From Cucumis sativus (Eukaryota; Streptophyta; Magnoliopsida; Cucurbitales; Cucurbitaceae), in assembly GCF_000004075.3 (NCBI RefSeq), contig NC_026660.2, positions 24,865,498 through 24,929,497 of the forward strand: a DNA stretch of 64,000 nucleotides, in the 5' to 3' direction. Both the position numbers and the translations under genes were made by a program. The notes under the pieces are model-generated. The model saw only the letters and a list, made by a program, of their open reading frames with translations, was not told the DNA's origin and made no database searches. This document shows positions 22,501 to 35,365 of this stretch, piece after piece; position 1 is the stretch's first letter; each line of letters begins with the position of its first letter.

Positions 22501-24833
22501 GTAATTGCAGGATACCTGATTTTGTTCAAAATAATTAGGTAACACGTTGTGCTCCCCAAGCAGAACTTCACCTCCTTTGGGCTTTTCCAAACCCATTATC
22601 AATTTTAGTAGTGTACTTTTTCCACATCCATTTGGGCCAAGAATGGCAATCTTCTCACCCCTTTCAATGATAAGATTTGCTTTATTGAACAACTGCTGCC
22701 ACACCAAAACCAAAAAAAACATATGAAAATGAAGATTGCTAAATTAACAAACATCTGATCACTCTGAAGCCTCTCTATTATTAATAGAACTTCATTAACT
22801 CACCTTATCTTCAAAGCCAAATTCCAAATTTTTAACCGCCACCACAGTTCTCCCGCTCTGCCCACGCTCAGGGAACCTAATCTTCATTTGTTTCCTTTGA
22901 AATGGCTTTTCTACAAGATCCGCTTCTTGAAGCCTCTCCAACTTCTGTTGTTATGAATGAGAGAGAACAGAAGAGGGATATTAGCAGAAAAGCAAAATAG
23001 AATTTGGCCCACCCAACATAGATATAAAAACGCCAGAGTATGCAAATTAGAGGCAAGTGCACTCTTTTCAGTGGTATGAAGAAGAAGAAGAAATCAAGTG
23101 GCACGCAGGTTCATTAGAACATGTAATAAGCTCATGGCAGCTAAGCATACATCGATGAACATGGCATGTAATCTAGATGACAGCATTTCCAATTAAGCGG
23201 CACATTTCAAGTATATGACGTCCTACGTATTTGCTTGAGAGAAGATTTGCCTAACTCTTACAGGAAAGAAGAAATTTATAGGTTGTTGCAAGAAAGATAT
23301 GAGGACAGGGAAATCCATACAAACTAATTAAATCTAATACAGGTACCTGTCAAATGGTGCCAACTATAATGAACATGTATTAAGAATGTAATTTTCACAT
23401 GATAAACAACTCGTTGGCATGGCTTCTTATTAGATCACATTTGTTCCTAAATATGGAAGACTATTGTGTACCTTTTCAGCTGAGGAAGCACGCCCGGAAT
23501 TTGCTCCAGCACCTAGCCTACTTATCAAGTCTTTAGTCTGTTCAATTTCCTTCTGTTGCTTCTCCCATGCTGCATTTTGAGCTTCAATCCATTCAGCTTT
23601 TGACATAACATATTGCGAATAATTTCCCTCATATGTTCTCGATACACCCATATCAGTTTCAACTATTTTTGTACACAGCTGATCTAGAAAAGCTCTGTCA
23701 TGTGATATGATAACCATTGGCACATCCTGCTTGTTGAGATAACCCTCAAGCCACTCTATAGTGTCAAGATCAAGATGATTCGTAGGTTCATCCAATAGTA
23801 ACAAATCTGGCTCCTGCAGAGAGTGGCACAAGACTATAATTCACTCGGTATATTGTGAAACTTTGACATATAATGATCAAAGACAGATATAAAACAAGAA
23901 GTAGAGTTATAATATCAAATTATTATCGACAACGTGCATATATACCTGAAGTAAGATCTTCCCAAGCGACATTCTCATCTGCCACCCCCCACTAAAAGAT
24001 GCCACTAACCTGTCTGAATCCTCCTCAGAAAATCCAAGTTCTGGCAGCAGCTTACTGACCTTAACATCCACTTCATCTAAGTCAACTGCTTGTGCTCGCC
24101 GCTGAAGCAAATCAAACTCATCCAGTAGCCTCCCCATCAACTGTAAATCCTCCACTGCGCTTTCCAATGCCTTCTGAACCTTCTCTAACCTCGTTGCTAT
24201 CTCCATTTCCTCTTTGAATGCACTCAAGAACTCCTCCCTCACTGTCCTACTCAAAGAAACCTCAAATTCTTGGCTCAGAAATGCAATTTTCATATTCGCC
24301 TTTGCCTTCATCACATTCCCTGAATCAGGCTCCTCGAGACCAGCAATAATCCGCATTTGCGTCGTTTTTCCAGCACCATTTACACCAACCAAACCAACTT
24401 TTTCCCCCTTTTTAACTTCCCAACTCACGTTCTTCAATACCGTCGCACCCTTATAGCTCTTACTCACATTTTCAAGCTTCACACCTGACGAAATTCGAGA
24501 ATCTCCAGCATTTGACTGTTTAAATACACGTTTACCATCAAATTCACCCACAGAACCGCTGGATAACAAAGATTCAATATCCTCCTTGGTCGAAGTTTCC
24601 GCAACGGATGCTTCTACGGCCACTGCTTCAATTCTAGAATTGACTCTTCTAGGATTGGGTAAACTACTAGCTCTAATACTTTTAAAGTTACCTCCAATGG
24701 ATTGTGAGACTGTTCGATTCGAAAGGTGATGCTGAGAAGACCCAAATAGAGTCTTCCGAGAATCCAAAAGAGGTGAGCCGGTGAGAAAACTGGAGCGGAG
24801 GTGAAGATGATGAAGCTTGATAGTCAAGTCCAT
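19573..24833 (-). CDS. ABCF5: ABC transporter F family member 5 (ABC-F ATPase)
   Basis: Nine coding exons on the minus strand: 24833-23946, 23813-23472, 22944-22804, 22695-22516, 22372-22217, 20942-20841, 20739-20611, 20199-20095, 19674-19573. All borders are GT-AG and every exon is a whole number of codons; total 714 residues. Two ABC ATPase domains lack any membrane segment. First domain: Walker A GVNGAGKT at 150-157, signature FSGGW near 280, Walker [13 protein letters not shown] near 300-311, spanning the exon 1/2 junction. Second domain: Walker [10 protein letters not shown] at 477-485, signature LSGGEK at 564-569, Walker B LLVLDEP at 584-590. The C-terminus is a charged, lysine-rich tail ending KNAKRWN. 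The N-terminal ~110 residues are Ser/Arg-rich and acid-poor, consistent with a plastid transit peptide (inference). ABC-F proteins act on ribosomes rather than as transporters; the Arabidopsis relative is At5g64840. Confidence 0.92.
21880..22130 (+). mobile_element. LINE relic (3' end) in ABCF5 intron 5
   Basis: Lies in the 1.27-kb intron 20943-22216, antisense to ABCF5. The + strand translation shows [10 protein letters not shown], then [20 protein letters not shown], which match the conserved W-x-I-W-x-x-R-N and F-C-N-Y landmarks after the zf-RVT domain of plant LINE ORF2, with intervening stops. It ends in the A-containing tail TTCTTATCCAAAA typical of LINE 3' ends. Heavily 5'-truncated and dead. 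Confidence 0.65.
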
Positions 24834-27699
24834 GTCGACGAAATCGAAGTAACAGCAAGAAATAGAAATGAAAGAGAAGAAATGGGTGTTGGTGAATGGA
24901 AGGAAGGAACTCGCAAATCAAAGAAGATTGCGAGACGGAAACGTAGTGCGAGCTCCTTCAATGGCAAACTCAGAGCACCGCTTAGCCCATTATTCATCAA
25001 ATTATCGGTTTGTCTTCTTTTTATATTTTTCGTTTATTATTTTTATTCTTATTTCTATAAAACCAATAATATTCATATATATTTTTTAAACAATGGATAT
25101 AATTTCTTCGTTTCTTCTCTACGTTTTTTTAATATATTATACTAAATCGGATTAAAAAATCTCTCCTACCAATTTATTTTTAAACCTAAATGAACCAAAA
25201 TATTCATAAATATCACCCACTATAATCATTTATCTTCGTTTATCTTAATTTATCTTGTTTATTAATTTAGCTATATTTTATGAATGTTTTTTAAAATTTT
25301 GTCATTTAAATTTCTTTTAGTTTGATTCTAATTTAATTGGATGGATTTAACACTATAATAATTTAAATTGTATACTCATATTGGACTGTTATTTTAGATG
25401 GAGTTTGAGATTGTTTTTTAAATCAAACATATCAAGTTAAGAATAATAATAATAATAATAAGTTTGTTTTTAAAAATAAATGAACAAATTAGGATAGTAA
25501 AGAAAAGACGAAAATTAGGGAAGTGAAGATTGCAAATTTGTGGCCCGCGGGAGAGATAAAGCCCATTTCGTCAAATATGAGTTTTGTGGTGCGTGTTGAG
25601 CTACAAAGCTTCTTCGTGGCCCACCCAATCCAATGACATTCTGCCACGTTTCGTCTTATTCGTGGATCTCTGCTATCCACGTATTCACATTCCTAGACGG
25701 CTTGATTTTTTTCTTTTTTCTTTTAATCTTTTTTCTTCTTTTTATTCATTTCAAGAGTTTTCCTCTTTAATTAGTCATTTTCACGTGTATAATCCACGCC
25801 TCAGTATTCAATACAAACAAAATTAAATTGATAGAGTTTTAGCTTTTAATATTTTTTACATTTTCTTATTTTTAATCTATTCTTATCTTAACCTTCACCA
25901 CATAATTTAAAAGTCTAGTCAAATAATAATAAATGTTCATATAGTCTCACTAGATTAAATAAAAAAGTATAAATGTTCATATTGTGTTTGAGCAAACATT
26001 AACAGATTACGACAAATTGAGTAACATCCATGGATCAATCAACCGGATTTTATCATTGAATTGGAAATAAGGTTAGATTGGATTGAAACTTGAAAACAAA
26101 TGGGCTGCTTGTATATTTGTTTGAAGAGATATCTGTGAAAAAGGCTAGTGACCCAATTGATATGCTCCTTAGCCCATTTGCATCAAGTTTTGGATATATC
26201 AATTGGAGGTGATGGAGCAAATGGTGAAGTCAAGGATGTCTTCCTTAGTCTTATCTAAAATTTAATCACATCCTCCTCACCTCCCACCAATCATTAGTTG
26301 AATGTGGAGAAATTCCCTTCTTATTTTATATGTTCATTTTTTCTCCTTCTTCTTTATTGTTATTATATGCATGTCACAGTTTTATTTTTATCATTATTAT
26401 TATTATTATAACTCGGTTTTTTAAAAGTCAATATCAAATATGAGCTAAATAAATGCATATTTGTAGAGATGGGGCATTTTAATAAAATTGATTAATTTAT
26501 GAGGTATTTTGATTGATAGGTATCAACATTTGTGCTTTTTTTATACTTTTTTTTTTTTTGTCAATACTGCGAATATATTACACAGCCATAAGTGAACATG
26601 ATAATCATGAATAGTATAATAGATGGTTGTAAAACTAACATGGAGATTTACGTTACTACCAAATATAACTTTGTATCATTCAAACATACCTCTATTGTCG
26701 TCTTAAAATGAAACTATCATTTTAATCTAAGCTCGAGCACTATGAAAAATTACTTTATAAAAACACATATGATTGCTTTTTGAGATTTAATTAAATATTC
26801 TAAACTACAAATGGAGTGAACTTTCGTTAAAATGTTGGACAAAAACTAGGCTAAAAAACAATGTAGTAAATTAGCAATGACTTAACACATAAACTTGAAC
26901 ACCATTACATTATTCTTAGTCACTGCCACACGACATTTTAAATAAACATTTAAGGTAAGAAGTGAAGTTGTTTAATCGATGATAAATTCCGTATCAATTA
27001 AGATAATAAGTCACATAATTGATGTATTTTAATCATGACACAACAAACTCTCATAAATTTTTACTTGCGAGATAAAGCACGCTTTGAATACACGGTTTTT
27101 TAAAAACCCAACCAATTGTCATTCTATGTTATAATATACAGTTTATTCAACTTGAGGTCTCATCCTTCCTATTTATAATTTATAATTTTTAGCAAATATT
27201 AAATATAGTTCATAAAATTAATCTTTATTTTGACAATTTTCATGGAATAAAATATAATACGTAAATACATTTTCAAAGGTTTTTTAAAAAAATCAACAAG
27301 AAGCTAATAATAAGAACTAAAATTGAAGATAGAATTAGAAAATACATAAACTAAAATTCAACATTCAAATGCAACCAAAGTATTAGATCAAAATAAGATA
27401 TTAACCCAAAATCTTTGATTTGAAATTGAATAATCTAATAAAAAATCATAGTAGAACAAAAAATTCCTAATCTTACATAAAAGAAGACGTCGTCGTTTTG
27501 GAGAAATCCGAAACGTTTGTAATCCGCGTAAGCGCCATTATATGTTGATATAAATATTTATTCCGTGTAAGGCTAAACACACAATACAACTGTAAAAGCC
27601 TGAGAAACAGCGAAGGCCACTTAGACTAGTGCGTGCAGTAGTGGCATTCTCGTAATATTGCAAAGCGCAGAGACCCACTATCGTCAATTCATACACCTT
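24834..27699. other. Spacer between ABCF5 and the NOI-family gene (divergent promoters)
   Basis: Contains the ABCF5 5' leader on the left and the NOI-gene promoter on the right. The middle is AT-rich with an (AAT)n run near 25443-25461. No protein-like frame. The last 250 bases before 27700 become more GC-rich, as expected for a promoter. Confidence 0.5.
25540..25630 (-). promoter_or_regulatory. Cluster of TGGGCY (site II) motifs upstream of ABCF5
   Basis: Read on the minus strand, this GC-rich island holds TGGGCC and TGGGCT motifs (plus-strand GCCCA at about 25560 and 25619). Such motifs are common in promoters of plant translation-related genes. It lies about 700 bp before the ABCF5 ATG; assignment to that gene is inference, as no gene follows on the + strand. 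Confidence 0.3.
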
Positions 27700-27708
27700 T
27701 ATATATAC
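27700..27708 (+). promoter_or_regulatory. Probable TATA box of the NOI-family gene
   Basis: TATATATAC followed by a pyrimidine-rich leader. The leader has a (GAA)7 run at 27755-27775 and no ATG before the coding start at 27930, which supports that start. Confidence 0.5.
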
Positions 27709-27929
27709 ACTCAACAGAGTCTTTTCTGTTTTTTCTTTTTTACTTTTATCTAACGAAGAAGAAGAAGAAGAAGAATATAAGAATTGCAGTGTCGTTGCCC
27801 GCTGCTTCTTCTTTGCTTCTGCTCTACGCTTTCACTCTCAATCCTTTTTGCTTAGTATACAACTTCAAACTCTCCTCCTTTTTGCTTCAATCGTTTTCTT
27901 CTCCGGTGTTCTTCGTTGAGAACTTGCAT

Positions 27930-30900
27930 ATGGATGATCGGAAGGAGGTTGTTGTTTTTGCTTTACTGCTTTTTGTGGTTTTCTTGTTCTGTTTTTGTCG
28001 ATGTTTATTTTTTCCGTTCAGAAACTTAGGTTTTTTGCTAGTTACAGAGTGGAAATGCATAGATTTCTTGATCCGAGTTTAATTGTACGGTGGGACTTTT
28101 GGAGAGCTGCGATTGTTGTCTCTTTGGTGTTTAGACCTCGCCTGATGAAAACGATCATAGAAACAGTATAATTTTATTATTATCAGTGTTTTTTTCCTGG
28201 TCAAACTGTGAATTAAATGTTGCTCTGTTATTTGTTTCTTTTGAGCGAAATCGTCGCTAGTTTCGTGGCGTTTTATCTTGCACATGCACTGGTATTTCCT
28301 TCCATTCTGTTCCTTGGAATTTGATATTTGATATATACTTTTTCTTTTACCTTATACTTTTGCCTCTTTCGGTCCGAATTGCTCACATTGCTTTTAAAAT
28401 TCAGAAACGTAATTTGATTTGTTAGTTAGCTTGTTTGGATTTGGACGTATTTGTTTTTGTCACGGGAGCAATTAGCGTTATGCTTTTGCTTTTTAACCGT
28501 TTATGATTAATTCACGGAGACAATCGTGTTACTTTTCTAAGCTGGGAAGCAGCCAAACTTATCAACTTTTTCCTCCATCCTCTTGCCGATTATTTTCCTT
28601 GGTTCCAAAATTTCAACGCTTTAGCCGATAGGTTTCATTCAGCTGCTCTTCTATTTCAACTATTGACTTTTTGTTTATTTATTTATATTTTAGCATGTTC
28701 TGAAGACTGAAGAATAGAATTTTAGAAAAGTTGCTGTCACTGACTTCGAAATTGGAAATTTTATCCAATTATTGCACTCTGCTTATAACGAATCAAAATT
28801 TAATTTGATTCATAAGAGAAACTTAATTTCTGGCTCCAATAAGATAGCAATTAGATTTCTTTTCTCATTGTCTTTTGTGAATACTAAATTACTAATAAGA
28901 CAAGACTAATAAATTAGACAATGAGAGGTTTATGTGCAAACCTCTGATGTGGTGTGTGCTTTAGGCTTTAGCCTTTAGGTGACAATAAATACTTCAGTTA
29001 GAGCTGAAATGAGTTTAGCTCAGTAATTGGCATGGTTTTCTAGAGGTTTGAGGTTGGATCTTCATCCCACGTTTATTATACTGAAAAAATGTTAGTTGTA
29101 GAAAATTGAAAAGCTGTAGAACTTTTAATTCGTGTTTTAACTTCGAACTTCTTTATTTTTCCCGAAAAAAAAAAAAAACGTAAATGTAACTGACATTCTT
29201 GGCTTCAACTTTGAGATACGTTACTTTTTTTTTCCTACAGAAAACTGCTCCCTGGCTTTCAGTGCCACAATTTGGAGACTGGGACCAGAAGGGACAGCTG
29301 CCTGATTACTCGCTTGATTTCTCAAAACTTAGGGAAAATAGGAAACAAAACAAGAGAGACGTGTCTCGGGCGAGTCTTGGAAATGAAGAGGAGCTCATTG
29401 CCAAAGCCGCACCCCCAACGACAACAGACACTTTCCCTACTGATAATCATCACCCTTATCATCAGAATCACCACTCCCCACCAGTAAGATTTTCGCTTCT
29501 CCCTAAAATTTCATATTGGTTATTTTTTATTATTTGATAGGGACTTGCATGTTCTTCTAAACAAATACCGTTTGGACAACTCAAGAATTTGTTGGGTTGG
29601 GTTTGGGTTGGGTTACATCAATGTGTTGTATGTGGCCTTGAAGGTTCTTTATCAAACTTGTGGGTCCATGCTGGTTGCTATTATCTGTTAACTTGTGGAT
29701 ACAGCTATTGATTGTGGAAAAATCAACAAAAGAAATATTTTCCTGAAGTGTCATCTAATTTTATGATGAATAAGCTAATGAAGGTTTTAACTATTCGTAT
29801 ATTAGTTCTCCTATCCTAAATATTGTAGGCTGAGGTAGTTATTGTTAGTTACATATATATTTTGAAAAAAGATCCCAGTGACATGTCATATTTGCATGTT
29901 CATGTATATATATTTTCATGAGCACATGTCTTTCTATTCCATATCACGATGGCTTTGAAATCTAGTCAATGTGGTTCCTTCTCCATTGTTTAACTGCCAG
30001 AGTTAACCATTGGTGTCGCTATTTGGAATAATTTGAAGGTCATCTCTTATATTGGCAAAGTGAACAAGCTCAAGATGCTTCAGTTTATTTAAGAGAATTC
30101 TTATTTACTCTCTGTTAGCGTGAATCGTGTTTGTACTCTGTAATAATATATCTTAGGCCTTGTTTCATGGCATACAAATTAAATAAGAATAATAAAACCA
30201 CTTGTGAGGGGGGGGCATCGTTCAGATTTTATGTGGATAGTGTGTATTGTTCAATTAGAATGAGGTGAGATGTCGACTTAAAGTTGCATTTGTGGAAACA
30301 AGTTGGGGGCTGGGTCCCCCTTTGCCCCTAACCCACTAGTAAGAGCATTACTTGTGGGCATTCATATGGTATTTGCTGCCACATTTGTCATAGATTAAAA
30401 TTGGGGGTAGTAGTAATTCATAGATCCTATCTCATATTTAAGAATGGCTGAACAGGTTTTCTTTTTCTTATGTGGGGAAGGTGAAGAGAAGCACATTTTC
30501 CCCCTACCAAGGACAGATTCTAACTTGTGTCAATGTTGAACTTTATTCTATTTCTTTCAGTTTCAATTTGGTAGTTTAATTAGCTAAATAAAAGGTGCTC
30601 GAGATGTTTTTGGTCTATTGGTTTATTGTGGCTGACCAACCTCCTGATGTGGTGTAGTCTTACATGTAAATTTCTTGGTTTCAATTGAAAGGGACGGTGA
30701 TCATATTTTGGATTTGGAGGGTCAGCCACAGTATGCTGACATTTAACCCATCTTTGATCACCCTCTGTATATGCTTTGTATATCTATGTTTTTTCATACT
30801 ACCCCCATTAATTTCTTTCTAAATATATCATTTAACGGGGTGTTAAATTACGAGTGAGAGTCCTAAGGTCCATTAAGAAACGGTTAATTGCACCACACCA

Positions 30901-31303
30901 AACCACATTAATTGCTTCGTACAAACCATTATCTAAATTCATACAGTATAGATGGGGTGCTGGTTGGTTTGCCTAGTCAGAAATGGAATGAAAAATAATA
31001 AATGAGTACTTTTTACAATTCTATTTTTATTTTATTATCAGCTAAAATTATGTTTTAGATTTTTAATTGGTTTGGAATTTAGATATTTTACGTTAGGATT
31101 GACTGTCAACTTTATTTGTATTAAAAATTATTTAGGTATGAGATCTTGGGTAAATTGTACAAAACAGTGGGACCTTATTCGTTTTTTGAGCAAGTATGGA
31201 AAGTGTCCATTTTTGTATGATTCTTACATGTTTATGCTTTTGATTGTTCTGGCAGACAAGAAAGAGCATTTTAAGTTGCTTCAACTGCTGCGTGAAAGCT
31301 TGA
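27930..31303 (+). CDS. RIN4/NOI-family small protein
   Basis: Three coding exons: 27930-27947 (18 bp, MDDRKE), 29241-29483, 31256-31303; all GT-AG and phase 0; 102 residues. Residues 14-20 are VPQFGDW, the NOI core that in RIN4 is the AvrRpt2 protease cleavage site. It is followed by a basic, polar stretch (PDYSLDFSKLRENRKQNKR) and a His/Pro/Thr-rich linker. The C-terminus ends CFNCCVKA with Cys95, Cys98 and Cys99, a likely S-acylation site for plasma-membrane attachment as known for RIN4. RIN4 is a plant immunity regulator; this short member has only one NOI core and its own role is not established. The ATG is the first in the leader and the frame runs cleanly across both introns (1293 and 1772 bp). 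Confidence 0.85.
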
Positions 31304-34300
31304 ATTAAGTAAAAGGTCTGTCTTGAAGATGACCTCTGCAGGCCCACTTGTAAGTTTAAATGTCATTGTATTAATTGCTTTGGTACGAATACCTCTATTC
31401 TCCTTTATTTGAATTAGAACAATTGTATTATATGTTTGGATTTTGTATGATGGCTTTGTTCTTGCCAGTGGCAGCAGCTACTGTTTCATTATTTTTGTCT
31501 CTAATTAATCCATTAGTTATAGAATCCATTTGGAATGACTCTCTCGAGGATCTGGAATCTTAAACATTTAGTCTGCTTAAGCCCACTTCAGACTCGAACA
31601 CCCTAATGAGGGGCAATTTGAATTGCACCATTGGAGTGGGTCATCATAGCACATTTCATGTTTTGGGCAGTAATCTGTACAACTATAACATACAAGTATA
31701 GTAAATACTATTTCAAAAACTCGTATTTACTTCACTCGTCCTCTCTTTTCTTCTTTCCTATCCAAAGAAAAATAGTTTACCTTCTAAATACAAATTGGTC
31801 CTAACCAGAAAAAAAAAAAAAAAAAAAAACACTGTAGATTAGTGGTAAAAAGGTACTTGGTAATGTAAATAAAAGCAATGGGTTTAGGTAATTTGGGTAG
31901 GTGTCACAAGTAACAATAGTAATGTTGCAGATTTATCGAAAAAGGTACTTTGGTAATGTAAATTAAAGCGTTGGGTTTAGGTTGTTTGGGCTCGGTCTCA
32001 CAAGCCACAATAGTAACGTGGCATCTCATGTATATGCATATGATTTCCATTTGCCCTTTCAAAGTTGTCAGTTCTATGAATTGTCTGCATGATTGACAAG
32101 TTTCTTGTAATGGTTAATTAATTTCAAATTTCATGTGAACATTCAAAATTGCTTATTTCAAAATATAAAAGCTAAATTTGGTTCGCGTATTGAACATAAA
32201 CGTCTTGCCATTTTTTCTAATTAAGAATCAGAAAACTCGTTATCAAAACTTACCCAAATTTTAGAAATATTATGTGTAATTTGATTAAGATGTCAGTCGT
32301 GTTTGTTTAGGTTTGTCAATTGTGGAATTCTTATCGATTTTATTTTTCAGTACCACTATTGACCAACTTGAATATCATATTCAGACACACAAATTTACCG
32401 TAAGTGAAAATACGCTCCTTACAGCTACACCTTTTAGTAGAAAGTCCATGGATTGACGTATTTAGGAATTAAAACTACACATAAAAAGAAAAAGTTGGCA
32501 ATAGTTTGGTTGGAGTCACGTGCAACAAGTAATGAATAAAGAGGGAAAGTAGAAGGACAATACATTGAGGACCATAGAGAGGCAAAGGGAAGGAGAAAAG
32601 GGGAGAATAAGAAAGAAACAAAATTTACATTGCTAAGTTGTTTTTTGTTGTTGTTGCTTTGTTGGTCTCATAGAAAAGGTTGAAAGCTTGGGGCCTGGTG
32701 GTGGTAGGTATGATGGGATTGGAGTAGGTAAATTGGCTCTTTCTCTAACTATGATTGAGAAAGGGACCAAACATTTATAGGTTTTTTGGTCAATCTTTAG
32801 AAGCTACCAACCCATCATAAGCTATTTCCTAGTACTATAGTACTATAGGTAACATTTGATTAAATATTATGTTGTTGTATAGATTCTAAGCAAATCTTGA
32901 AGAAATTCTGAATTCCTAGAGGTAAGAGTTTATCATAAAGATATAAAATTGATGTTATGTTAGGATCCAACAACTTCTTGAGTTTGAACAAGGAACTAAT
33001 AGCAAATTCACAACTTCTAATTCATAAGTGAGTGAGCCAAACGCATCCTAAATGTTTCTTTTGTATATTTTAAAATAAAAAATCATATTTCATACACTTA
33101 AAGATGATGGTTGATTCGATTTTGCTAGTTCTAGTGTCAATTAAGATCTGAACCAATCCAACCAGTTTTTATAGAGAATGGATTGAAACTAATGTTCAAT
33201 AAAGAATAAAACCACCAATGAATTAGTTTTCATTTGGTTTGGTTTATCACCAATTTGGTTCTCGATTTTAATACTTTTTTCTCCTAAATTTTGTTTTTGT
33301 TTGAATGGGTCATTTTTTGTCACTTAAACTGAATGTGGGCCAATTTTCTTTTAATAAATTAAAATCACAATTTTTTTATGATAAAAAATGACCAATAGAT
33401 AACTTTTTACAAAGAAAAACATTGCAATGCATGTTTGAAATCCAAACATTTCACAATGAGTGAAGGAGTTTCAAGTTCTTTAATGCTTTATGACGTAAAT
33501 AAAAGGTCGGTTTCCATTTCTTTATAGATTTACATCATTCTACGTTAACACATCTAGAACTGGTCATCCACGCAAAAACCTCTTATTGTTTTTCTGTCTG
33601 GGTTATGGATATTGTAGGCACTTACATCATGTTCTCATTGGACTACATTGCGTGTGCTTGATAACCTTGTCCTTCAACCTCCTTATTTTATATTGATCCT
33701 GTTCCAGTTTACCTATGTAAGAGAGCATCACACGAATTCACTATGGAGCCTAATGTACTCTAATGCTTAAATTAGTACAAGAAGTTATTAATTTAGTAAA
33801 AAGCACAAAAAAAAAAAAAATTGTATATCTTCCTTAAAAAATTACTTACTCCTTTTTTTGAGTGGTCAAATAGAATTACTTTTAAGCCAATTCTTTTACA
33901 CACATATACTGACCAAGATTTAATAGACGTGTTTGGTAGTTGTAAAGTGTAATCTACCATAAGCTTATTTATTCCTCGTGAATAGATTTATATAATACTT
34001 TACAGAAATTTAAAAAGTCATACAATAAATTAATACCCAACCTCTCTTGAAGTGGGGAGTGGACAATTTAAAAAAATGGCAGCTACTCTAAATGAAATGC
34101 AAACCATACACATTAAAAAAATTCATTTTTGACCCACAAAGTTCATATATATATATATATTTAGAAAAAGAAGTTTTAATATTTTTCTTACTTAAAAGAG
34201 ATTTTCAAAATGTGGATTGAAATGTATAAAAGTTTTCTAGTAAATAAAAATTTTGAAAAAACAGTGGGTGGACACGTGGCATGCAGTAGAAGGTGGATGT

Positions 34301-34917
34301 GCATAAAGTGCAAAAACCTACCCCCATGAACCCAACGCCCGACCTCACCTACCAACGCCACCTAGAAACTCCCAACGTACCACAAACTCTTACATCTTTC
34401 TAATTACTTTTTTTTTTTTTATATATATATATATACACATATTCTTTCACTACTACGAAAATCAAACCAAAATTTCCTCTTATTCAAACAAAAATTATTA
34501 CAATACTTAATGTTGATTTTCACAACACAATATTGAATACTATCGGTCCATTTAATTCCTTAATTGGGCAGGGATGGGTAAGTTATTAAGTTTTGACACA
34601 AGTGGTTAACTATTGCAATCGAAATCAACCTACCTTAATTACTACCAAGTTTAATTCCTTCGATCCTACCTTTTATACATAAAAATCATCTTGATAATTG
34701 CAATCAAAGCCTCTAATTTTCAATTACAAAAACAAAATATTAAAATTGAACTCTAAATATTTTAAGATCTATTTATTGTTATTATTATTTTTTTTTGGAA
34801 GGAAAGGAGAGAAGAAACAAATATTGTAATGTAAAGGAGGGAAGGGTTATTATAGAGCGCACGAAAATGGATACTGTGATAGCATATTGACATTGAAACT
34901 TCTGACGATGACACACA
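31304..34917. other. Spacer between NOI-family gene and shikimate kinase
   Basis: Begins with the NOI-gene 3'UTR and includes the tandem duplication at 31846-32022. The rest is AT-rich, with TA microsatellites near 34147-34160 and 34421-34435. An open frame at 31375-31563 is hydrophobic and unrecognised. No gene is supported. Confidence 0.5.
31846..32022. repeat. Diverged tandem duplication, two units of about 85 bp
   Basis: Unit 1 (31846-31932) and unit 2 (31938-32022) both run AAAAAGGTACTT, TGGTAATGTAAAT, GGGTTTAGGT, TTTGGG, TCACAAG, ACAATAGTAA. They follow an A21 run at 31809-31829. Non-coding, about 550 bp beyond the NOI-gene stop. Confidence 0.75.
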
Positions 34918-34925
34918 TTATATAT
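34918..34925 (+). promoter_or_regulatory. Probable TATA box of shikimate kinase
   Basis: TTATATAT followed by a C/T-rich leader. The coding ATG is at 35366, so the leader is long. It contains candidate 5'UTR splice sites (donor near 35150, CGGTAATAA; acceptors CTGCAG at 35289 and ATACAG at 35331), so a leader intron is possible. Confidence 0.4.
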
Positions 34926-35365
34926 GGAATACACTGCCATCTTCTTTCTCTTTGTCCCATTCCGTATCTCCTCCTTCCCTTTTGCTTCTGATTCCAGTTA
35001 CTTCTCTTCCGCTTTCCCCATCCTTCCCATCTCCTTCATCTTCTTTCCGCTTCTCCCTTCTGATTCTCCTCTGCTACCTGACATTTTTTTTTTAAAACAA
35101 AATTTATTTCAGGATTCGCCGCATCCGATTCTTGCAGTTTCCACTTCGGTAATAATTCCATATTTCTACACCTGCCGATCGTTGACCCCGACACCTGTTC
35201 TTCTGGTATCTTTTTTACCTCTCTCACCTTTTCATGATTCTTCTCTTTTGCAATTTCGCCGCCTCATCAGTATTCGATTTAACCTGCAGGTTGTTTGTGG
35301 TTATCTCTGTCTTTAAAGGTTAATAATACAGGTAGCTGAGGGACGGAGGTGGTTCGGTTGGGACT

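Noticed and set aside
22196-22515. Possible U12-type intron in ABCF5 (donor GTATCCTG after exon 4)
   Set aside because: The donor resembles GTATCCTT but lacks the last position, and no TTCCTTAAC-like branch site precedes the acceptor at 22373; an ordinary GT-AG intron explains it.
24214-25145. Plus-strand frames over ABCF5 exon 1 and its upstream flank
   Set aside because: Those inside exon 1 are antisense shadows; the one at 24801-25145 overlaps the ABCF5 start and runs into AT-rich spacer without similarity.
27789-28082. 97-codon frame over the NOI-gene leader and first exon
   Set aside because: Has no ATG at its start and reads through a splice donor; the frame MDDRKE from 27930 joins cleanly to the conserved exon.
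34924-35316. 130-codon frame upstream of shikimate kinase
   Set aside because: Starts at the TATA box itself, Ser/Phe/Pro-rich C/T leader sequence; explained as 5'UTR.
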